Shown piece after piece: positions 14,955 to 19,708 of a stretch of 19,708 nucleotides of DNA. The notes beneath the pieces were generated by a model that worked only from the letters and a program-made list of their open reading frames with translations, searched no databases and was not told the origin of the DNA. Origin of the DNA: an uncultured Eubacteriales bacterium. Lineage in GTDB: Bacteria > Bacillota > Clostridia > Oscillospirales > CAG-272. The translations under genes were made by a program, and so were the position numbers. Where the stretch lies: the NCBI GenBank assembly GCA_934446285.1, contig CAKSEI010000012.1, positions 1 through 19,708 of the forward strand, in the 5' to 3' direction. The first letter of the stretch is position 1. Every line of letters begins with the position of its first letter.

Positions 14955-16148
14955 ATGGATTACTTAATCTCTGACAGAATGAAAAATATGCGCGGTTCGG
15001 CGATAAGAGAAATCTTCAAGGCTGCGACCGACCCGCAGACGATATCTCTTGCGGGAGGAAACCCCGCACCCGAGACTTTCCCGTCAAAGGAGCTTGCAGC
15101 GATAGCTGCAGAGCTGCTCGAGAAAGACCCCGTTACCGCTCTGCAGTACGGAGTGACCGAGGGCTATGCGCCGCTGCGGGAGCTGCTGCGCGACAGGCTG
15201 AAGAAAAAGGAGGGCATAGGCGAGGACGGAGACGAGCTGATAGTCGTCTCGGGCGGTCAGCAGGGCATTGAGCTTATGACCAAGTGCCTTGTAAACGAGG
15301 GCGACACGGTCATAGTCGAAGAGCCGTCGTTTATCGGTGCGCTCAACGCTTTTCGCTCATACGGAGCCAAGCTTGTCGGAGTTCCCATGGAACGCGACGG
15401 TATGGATATCGACGCTCTGAAAAAGGCAATAGAGCAGAACAAAAACGTCAGGCTCATCTATACCATCCCGAATTATCAAAATCCGACGGGTATTACCATG
15501 AGTGAGGCGAAGAGGTGCGCTCTGCGCGAGACAGCCGCACAGCACGGCATTATAATAATAGAGGATAATCCTTACGGCGAGCTGAGCTTTGACGGGGTGC
15601 ACGTGCGCTCGGTTAAGAGCTTTGACCGTGCGGAGAATGTCGTATATTGCGGCTCTTTCTCAAAGATTCTCTCGCCCGGTATGCGTCTCGGCTATTGCCT
15701 TGCCCCCGCCGCACTTACAGAGAAAGCCGTGATAGCAAAGCAGATAAGCGACGTCCACACTCCGCAGCTTACCCAGATGATGGCTTACGAATATCTGCGC
15801 CGCTGCGACATAGACGCAAATACCGCGCGCTCGTGCGACCTTTACGCGCACAAGTGCCGTCACATGATAAGCTGCATTGATAAATATTTCCCCGCGGAGG
15901 TAAGCCATACCGACCCGCGCGGCGGACTTTTCATTTGGTGCGACATGGGCGGCGGCTTTGATTCGCTGAAAGCTGCGGCGGAGTGCGCAAAAGACAAGGT
16001 AGTCTTTGTGCCCGGAAACACGTTCATGACCGATATGTCGGCGCCCTGCTCGGCATTCAGACTTAATTTCTCGTGTATGACGGACGAAAAAACCGAGACG
16101 GGCATACGCATCCTCGGCGGGTGCCTTGACCGCATAATGCACGGCTGA
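14955..16148 (+). CDS. PLP-dependent class I/II aminotransferase (2-aminoadipate/MocR-type fold)
   Basis: A 397-residue fold-type I PLP enzyme. Visible motifs: SLAGGNPAPETFP near the N-terminus, YGVTEGYAPLRE at 65-76, PNYQNPTG (N176) and EDNPYG (D204), the PLP lysine in SFSKILSPGMRLGY (K237) with R244 binding phosphate, and RLNFS towards the C-terminus for the substrate carboxylate. This is the LysN/AroH-type subgroup that transfers amino groups between 2-oxoglutarate and large or branched substrates; the exact substrate is unknown. No GntR DNA-binding domain is fused. An ATG at 14949 is only one base from the GGAGG; the ATG at 14955 has seven bases of spacing and is preferred. The peptidase gene follows after 56 bases, perhaps on the same transcript. 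Confidence 0.92.
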   Translation: MDYLISDRMKNMRGSAIREIFKAATDPQTISLAGGNPAPETFPSKELAAIAAELLEKDPVTALQYGVTEGYAPLRELLRDRLKKKEGIGEDGDELIVVSGGQQGIELMTKCLVNEGDTVIVEEPSFIGALNAFRSYGAKLVGVPMERDGMDIDALKKAIEQNKNVRLIYTIPNYQNPTGITMSEAKRCALRETAAQHGIIIIEDNPYGELSFDGVHVRSVKSFDRAENVVYCGSFSKILSPGMRLGYCLAPAALTEKAVIAKQISDVHTPQLTQMMAYEYLRRCDIDANTARSCDLYAHKCRHMISCIDKYFPAEVSHTDPRGGLFIWCDMGGGFDSLKAAAECAKDKVVFVPGNTFMTDMSAPCSAFRLNFSCMTDEKTETGIRILGGCLDRIMHG

Positions 16149-16204
16149 AAAGAATACGCGACTCCGAGGCTCTTCACCGAGGAAAAAACAGGATAAGGTG
16201 AAAT

Positions 16205-17530
16205 ATGGAAAAAACAAAAAGGCGCGTCCGCGCGCACAGAATAATTATTCCGCTGCTCTCGGCAGTATGCGTGCTGTTCGTCTGTGCACTTGTATATGCG
16301 GGCTTTACCGTAATGAACCTGCGGAGGCTCAATAATTGGTCACGGCGTATCTCAATAGACAACAGCTATTTTATGAAAAACAGCGGCTACGGCAAGGGCA
16401 GCGTTGAGGAAGGCTCGGAAGAGCAGAAGGATGACGCTCAGATGATCGCCGAGAAGATAATATCGACGATAAAAAGGGTTTATTCCGCGGACTCCTCGGG
16501 AGAAGTACCGGAATACAGGTACTCTCCGGAGCTTCCCGAGAAGGAAATCGCGCAGTACGGGGAGTATTACGGGGAGTCTACGCTGCCCGAGGAATACATA
16601 GACGTAATCCGCGAGCAGCTCGTGTCAACTTATATGAATTTCGGAACGGACGGCAGCTACTCCGACGAGCAGGCCGCGCGGATGCTGAGCGACTATCTCG
16701 GCTTTGTCGGGACGGATCCCGATTTTGAGTCAAAGATATCCAGGCTTACAGACATATATAAAGGGTACGGCTGGGGCTTTCCCGACAGTATGTATTATGC
16801 CCCGCCCGACAGCCCGGACAACCCCGACGCACAGTACAGCCTTTTTTATCTGATAATTCAGACGCGGTACTTTGAGTCTGCACAGAGCGTGCGCCTTGAC
16901 GTGCCTTACGTCACTCAGGACGGAATTCTGCCGAACGGCTGCGAGGCGGTTGCCGCGACCATGCTCTTGCGGTACACGGGCTTTGACACGGATCCGTGCG
17001 ACTTTGCCGACAGATATGTTAGCAGCGAAAAGCTCAAGCGGAAATGGGGGGCGCTCTACGGACCCGACCCGAAGTGGGCGTATGCGGGCGATCCTCACAG
17101 CGAGCGTGACGGGATAGGCTGCTTTGCGCCGGTTATCGTAAAGGCTCTTAACAGTTATCTGCCGTCTTCTCTCTCCGCAAAGAATACTACGGGGATGACG
17201 CTCGAGGCTTTAAAGAACACGTATATAGACAAGGGGATACCGGTCGCCGTATGGGCAACCGTCGGTATGGAAGAGGTAAGCTCGCTTGTGCAGTGGACGT
17301 CGTTTAACGGCAGGGAGACATACCTCTATCCGACAAATGCACACTGCTTGGTTTTTCTCGGATATAACGGCGAAAACTATATTTTCGCCGATCCGTACGC
17401 AAATAACGGAATAAAGGAATATCCCAAAGACGATTGCAACGTCGCATTCAGTTCACTCGGAATGCAGTCGGCGGTAATCCTCGGCGGTACGAAGAATTCC
17501 TGTGCGGGCAAGACCGCGCGCGAGCCGTAA
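16205..17530 (+). CDS. Membrane-anchored C39-like cysteine peptidase family protein
   Basis: A 441-residue protein. A basic N-terminus (KTKRRVRAHR) precedes one membrane helix at about 13-35; positive-inside topology puts the rest outside the cell. Residues 40-228 are a variable, acidic region with no domain I recognise. The C-terminal part is a C39-like (papain-fold) domain starting LDVPYVTQDG, with the putative catalytic C246 in LPNGCEAVAATML, H380 in NAHCLVFLGY and D396 in YIFADPY. Related extracytoplasmic proteins (YvpB-like) are thought to cleave peptides or act on the cell surface, but substrates are unknown. AAGGTG at about 16194-16199 precedes the ATG. It has no ABC transporter neighbour, which argues against a bacteriocin-processing role. 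Confidence 0.85.
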   Translation: MEKTKRRVRAHRIIIPLLSAVCVLFVCALVYAGFTVMNLRRLNNWSRRISIDNSYFMKNSGYGKGSVEEGSEEQKDDAQMIAEKIISTIKRVYSADSSGEVPEYRYSPELPEKEIAQYGEYYGESTLPEEYIDVIREQLVSTYMNFGTDGSYSDEQAARMLSDYLGFVGTDPDFESKISRLTDIYKGYGWGFPDSMYYAPPDSPDNPDAQYSLFYLIIQTRYFESAQSVRLDVPYVTQDGILPNGCEAVAATMLLRYTGFDTDPCDFADRYVSSEKLKRKWGALYGPDPKWAYAGDPHSERDGIGCFAPVIVKALNSYLPSSLSAKNTTGMTLEALKNTYIDKGIPVAVWATVGMEEVSSLVQWTSFNGRETYLYPTNAHCLVFLGYNGENYIFADPYANNGIKEYPKDDCNVAFSSLGMQSAVILGGTKNSCAGKTAREP

Positions 17531-17543
17531 CACGGGCTTTTCG

Positions 17544-17565
17544 GCAGCTTTTCGAGAAAAGCTGC
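17544..17565 (+). terminator. Hairpin just after the C39 peptidase gene, possible terminator
   Basis: Perfect nine-pair stem gcagctttt (17544-17552) with aaaagctgc (17557-17565) and a CGAG loop. No T-run follows directly; a caaaagcttttg palindrome comes next (17567-17578). It is the first copy of the local repeat unit and may also end transcription. Confidence 0.4.
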
Positions 17566-18130
17566 GCAAAAGCTTTTGTATAGGCGCGTTTTAGCTTATT
17601 CCGCTATCAAAAGTTCTTTGTGGAAGGTACGCACTCGCTTTCCCCATTATTAAAAGTTTGGGTCGAGCCTTTTTAAAGGCTCGTGGATTTTAAAGGCAAA
17701 GCCTTTAATCGCCGCCGGTCGCTTTCCCCTCGAAAAGCGGCGCAAAAGCTATTGTATAGGAACAAGAATAAATAATCGCCCGACCATACAGTAACGCGAC
17801 AATTTTTCTGTCATAATGCGTTTGATACATGCTTATTTTCCCGTTTGTATGAGGCATTTCTGCGTTACAATCCCTCCGTCACGGCTTCGCCAGCCTCCCT
17901 TTACACAAGGGAGGCTGGGGTCAGCGGAATTTCAAACACAAGCGGAAGAAATTTTCGACAGTGGAGTTCGTTCGGATAATCCGCAAGCTTTTTCGAGAAA
18001 AATCTGCGCAAAAAGCTTTTGCAGACGCATGATTTTTAAGCAAGTGAAAAGCTTTAGTATATCAGTTTTTTTAAAGTTTTTGCCGAGCTTTTTCGGGAAA
18101 GCTCGTGAATTTCGCGCTATGCGCGAAAGA

Positions 18131-18159
18131 GGAGAAACCCTCGCACAGAGGATTTCTCC
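18131..18159 (-). terminator. Hairpin downstream of the minus-strand hypothetical gene
   Basis: On the minus strand ggagaaatcctc pairs with gagggtttctcc: 12 pairs including one U-G wobble, and a five-base loop. A short pyrimidine stretch (tcttt) follows. The other strand would have a C-A mismatch at the wobble position, so the minus-strand RNA is the better folder. Confidence 0.4.
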
Positions 18160-18205
18160 TTAATTCTTTACGAACAAATATTGTCGCTTTTCGGGAAAAA
18201 TTTTC

Positions 18206-18751
18206 CTACGCTCCGAGCAGGTCCGCCTCGTCCGACAGCTCGACGCGGATGTCGCTGTCGCGTATATCATCTCTTTCGTTCATGCCCGAGAGACGTACCG
18301 CCTGGTCTATCGCCTTGAGCGCTACTCCCGCTACCTGATGATTGAAGCTTCCCTCTCCGTCGGTTATGCACTCGTTTGCCTCTCCCGCGATGGAGTATAA
18401 CATATTCAGGACGTCTTCCTTCGTCCAGCTCTGCGGAGCCGGGCGTGCCTCGCCCGAAAAACCGCATTCCGCGGCGAGCGCGTTTGCGAAGAGATACTTA
18501 TATTTGGAAAAAAGCTTTGACGACAGCGGCAGGTCGTATTTGCGGGCGAGCGAGTCAAACGGATTTTTCTTGTTGTTGAGCAAATTCATTATTATCGCCT
18601 CTGTGACGTTCGCTCTGATTTTGGCGGTCATCCCGTCGTCGGGCAGAGCCTGCACTGCGGCTGCCACATAGTTTCTGTAAGGCTGTTTGTCGCGGGCTTC
18701 AAGTATAGCGGCGCAGAATTTGTAAAGTATTCTCGTTTCTTCGGTTTGCAT
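18206..18751 (-). CDS. Hypothetical protein, small-terminase-like C-terminus
   Basis: A 181-residue, soluble, mostly helical protein; I do not recognise it firmly. The segment WTKEDVLNMLYSIAGEANE, then VALKAIDQAVRLSGM and an acidic tail DSDIRVELSDEAD, resembles the arrangement in phage terminase small subunits, where 'LKA...LGKxLGM' precedes the tail. The N-terminal half (alanine- and leucine-rich helices) does not show an obvious helix-turn-helix. There is no large terminase or other phage gene nearby, so it could be a lone relic or an unrelated helical protein. AAAGGA (complement of 18761-18766) nine bases before the ATG and a strong promoter show it is a real gene. It is divergent from the XRE gene, with which it may share regulation. 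Confidence 0.75.
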   Translation of the reverse strand: MQTEETRILYKFCAAILEARDKQPYRNYVAAAVQALPDDGMTAKIRANVTEAIIMNLLNNKKNPFDSLARKYDLPLSSKLFSKYKYLFANALAAECGFSGEARPAPQSWTKEDVLNMLYSIAGEANECITDGEGSFNHQVAGVALKAIDQAVRLSGMNERDDIRDSDIRVELSDEADLLGA

Positions 18752-18803
18752 TTTTTTACGTCCTTTCTTTTTTATCTTCCTTTTCGCAGTCGGTATTACC
18801 TGC

Positions 18804-18848
18804 TGTGAATTACAATCACATTATATCATCGTCAAAAGTCGCCGTCAA
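18804..18848 (-). promoter_or_regulatory. Promoter and palindrome of the minus-strand hypothetical gene
   Basis: Minus strand: TTGACG (18848-18843), 17-base spacer ending in TGA, TATAAT (18825-18820). Directly downstream, over the expected start point, is TGTGA-N7-TCACA (18804-18820). The core gtgattgtaattcac matches the 15-base palindrome in the XRE promoter at 11 of 15 positions. Confidence 0.7.
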
Positions 18849-18953
18849 GGGATTTATATAACCTAAATCGGGTTTCTTCCGACACTTACGACCAAAATCT
18901 CCGAAAAATATTTATAATAACCGATATAAGCCCAAAAAACTTTAGAAACCCCC

Positions 18954-18982
18954 TTTACAATGTGAAAGAATTTCACTATAAT
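18954..18982 (+). promoter_or_regulatory. XRE gene promoter with embedded perfect palindrome
   Basis: TTTACA (18954-18959), 17-base spacer, TATAAT (18977-18982). The spacer holds GTGAAA-GAA-TTTCAC (18962-18976), a perfect inverted repeat with six-base arms, ideally placed to block RNA polymerase. It is the probable operator of the XRE protein encoded 33 bases downstream. Confidence 0.75.
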
Positions 18983-19014
18983 ATGTATGTATTTTTATTT
19001 ATCGGGGGCACGGG

Positions 19015-19380
19015 ATGACTGGAGAAATAATAAAAAACCTGCGCAAGGGCAGGGGACTTACCCAGAGACAGCTTGCCGACGCACTGCACATAGACCGCAG
19101 CAGCGTGGGAAAGTACGAAACCGGTTCTATGCCGTCGGGCGAGATGCTGCTGCGCCTTGCCGAATTCTTCGGCGTGACCGTTGACTATCTCTGCGAAAGG
19201 GACGGGGAGGTTATGCTCGCGGAGAACGATGCAGAGCGGCGGCTGCTCACTATGTTCAGAAGGACGGACGGCTTATCCGACGAGCGGCGCGAGGAGATAA
19301 CAGAGTACATCGGTTCTACTATTGACATGTATCTGCGTGCGATTGCGGGCGACGGAGAGAGCGGCGGACGCGGGATTTGA
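19015..19380 (+). CDS. XRE-family transcriptional regulator
   Basis: A 121-residue protein. Residues about 4-60 are a Cro/C1-type helix-turn-helix (IIKNLRKGRGLTQRQLADAL, then SSVGKYETGSMPSGEMLLRL) ending in the common FFGVTVDYLC. The C-terminal 60 residues (ERRLLTMFRRTDGLSDERRE...) are a helical extension probably used for dimerisation, as in many phage-type and host XRE repressors. The start at 19015 has only a G-rich stretch (19004-19008) as ribosome site. Its promoter contains a perfect palindrome, so negative autoregulation is likely, and the divergent gene carries a related palindrome. Confidence 0.92.
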   Translation: MTGEIIKNLRKGRGLTQRQLADALHIDRSSVGKYETGSMPSGEMLLRLAEFFGVTVDYLCERDGEVMLAENDAERRLLTMFRRTDGLSDERREEITEYIGSTIDMYLRAIAGDGESGGRGI

Positions 19381-19407
19381 CAAATCAGAAAGGGCGTGCG
19401 AAAACTC

Positions 19408-19436
19408 TTGATATTATCGCGCGTGTGTGTTAAAAT
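19408..19436 (+). promoter_or_regulatory. Promoter of the lipoprotein gene
   Basis: TTGATA (19408-19413), 17-base spacer, extended -10 with TG at 19428-19429 and TAAAAT at 19431-19436, 30 bases before the ATG. Confidence 0.6.
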
Positions 19437-19465
19437 AATCATAATAGAAAAGAACGGAGAAACAG

Positions 19466-19708
19466 ATGAAAAGAACAGCGTTTTTTTTTGCGGCGCTCGC
19501 TGTTGCGATAACAGCGCTTTGCATGACTTCATGTAAAAAGGACGGCGGCACCGGAGAGGACTCCGATAAGATAACACATACCGACACGGCTTTTGACGAG
19601 TCGCTGCGGGATGCCATTCTGAATTGGGGCGGCGAGGAGGCGCGCGACTTTACCTTTACCTCTTATGTTACGATGATAGATAACGGAAACGAGGAGGAGG
19701 CGCAGGGC
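19466..19708 (+). CDS. Putative lipoprotein (partial, runs off the right edge)
   Basis: 81 residues are visible. The N-terminus is a lipoprotein signal: basic MKR, hydrophobic core FFFAALAVAITALC, then a lipobox-like MTSC with the lipidation cysteine at position 23. Next comes a low-complexity acidic linker (KKDGGTGEDSDK) and the start of a domain (TAFDESLRDAILNWGGEEA...) too short to assign. It would be anchored on the outer face of the membrane. CGGAGA (19455-19460) is well placed before the ATG. It could be an ABC-transporter binding protein, which is common for this layout, but the visible part does not prove it. Confidence 0.8.
   Translation, partial: MKRTAFFFAALAVAITALCMTSCKKDGGTGEDSDKITHTDTAFDESLRDAILNWGGEEARDFTFTSYVTMIDNGNEEEAQG

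Larger units (their letters stand above)
17531..18205. repeat. Non-coding stretch filled with hairpin-forming dispersed repeats
   Basis: This 675-base gap holds no credible gene. It contains several variants of one unit: a stem around 'agctttt-cgag-aaaagct' followed by 'gcgcaaaagc' and often 'ttgtatagg'. Copies: 17544-17583, 17721-17760, 17983-18027, and a shorter form at 18085-18104. Other hairpins: cgagccttt/aaaggctcg (17664-17683), ttaaaggc/gcctttaa (17690-17708), cagcctccctt/aagggaggctg (17891-17917, next to a 'ccctccgtcacggcttcgcc' motif at 17873-17892), and tttcgcg/cgcgaaa (18110-18128). The motif at 17873 resembles a repeat I have seen across gut Clostridia genomes. The mosaic looks like repeated insertion of small non-autonomous elements. 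Confidence 0.75.

Noticed and set aside
17816..18163. 115-codon plus-strand frame in the repeat region
   Set aside because: It runs through the dispersed repeats and hairpins, lacks a ribosome site and has no protein-like pattern.
17531..18205. CRISPR array
   Set aside because: The repeats are irregular in spacing, variable in sequence, and self-complementary; there are no uniform spacers or cas genes.

Overview
The window looks like a chromosomal segment of an anaerobic, fermentative, Gram-positive Firmicute of class Clostridia, probably a gut Oscillospirales or Ruminococcaceae-like lineage. The reasons are purine-rich Shine-Dalgarno sites, TTG and GTG starts, ribonuclease Y, Rex, an NfnAB-type transhydrogenase, [FeFe]-hydrogenases, a SpoIIE-type phosphatase, and a 'cctccgtcacggcttcgcc' type dispersed repeat. 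Base composition is by eye slightly above half GC, with frequent ATA isoleucine codons. The species cannot be named from the sequence.

Layout. 2-793: 3' end of a hybrid histidine kinase. 923-2404: LysR regulator and a YfcE-like phosphodiesterase, tightly coupled. 2546-6177: iron-containing alcohol dehydrogenase, then nfnA and nfnB behind a structured leader. 6348-7757: rex and an APH-fold kinase. 7838-12626: a five-gene operon with two tandem stand-alone thioredoxin-like [2Fe-2S] ferredoxins, a PAS-containing sensory [FeFe]-hydrogenase (HydS type), a SpoIIE-type phosphatase with an extra C-terminal domain, and a second [FeFe]-hydrogenase (group B/HydA2-like), closed by a strong terminator. 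12706-13026: decayed MBL-fold hydrolase gene. 13161-14714 (minus): rny. 14955-17530: PLP aminotransferase and a membrane-anchored C39-like peptidase. 17531-18205: non-coding, packed with hairpin repeats. 18206-18751 (minus) and 19015-19380 (plus): divergent hypothetical/small-terminase-like gene and XRE regulator, each promoter carrying a GTGA-N7-TCAC palindrome. 19466 to the edge: start of a lipoprotein.

How it fits together. From 2.5 to 12.6 kb the genes all handle surplus reductant: NAD(P)H oxidation to alcohol, electron-bifurcating exchange between NADH, ferredoxin and NADPH, the NADH/NAD+ sensor Rex, and hydrogen sensing plus hydrogen turnover. Rex has a near-consensus operator inside its own promoter. 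The hydrogenase operon reads as a complete sensing-to-effector unit: H2 or redox input at HydS, output through the overlapping phosphatase gene, and a catalytic hydrogenase as the last gene. The phosphatase's substrate and the role of its C-terminal domain are not evident from the sequence and are the most interesting unknowns here.
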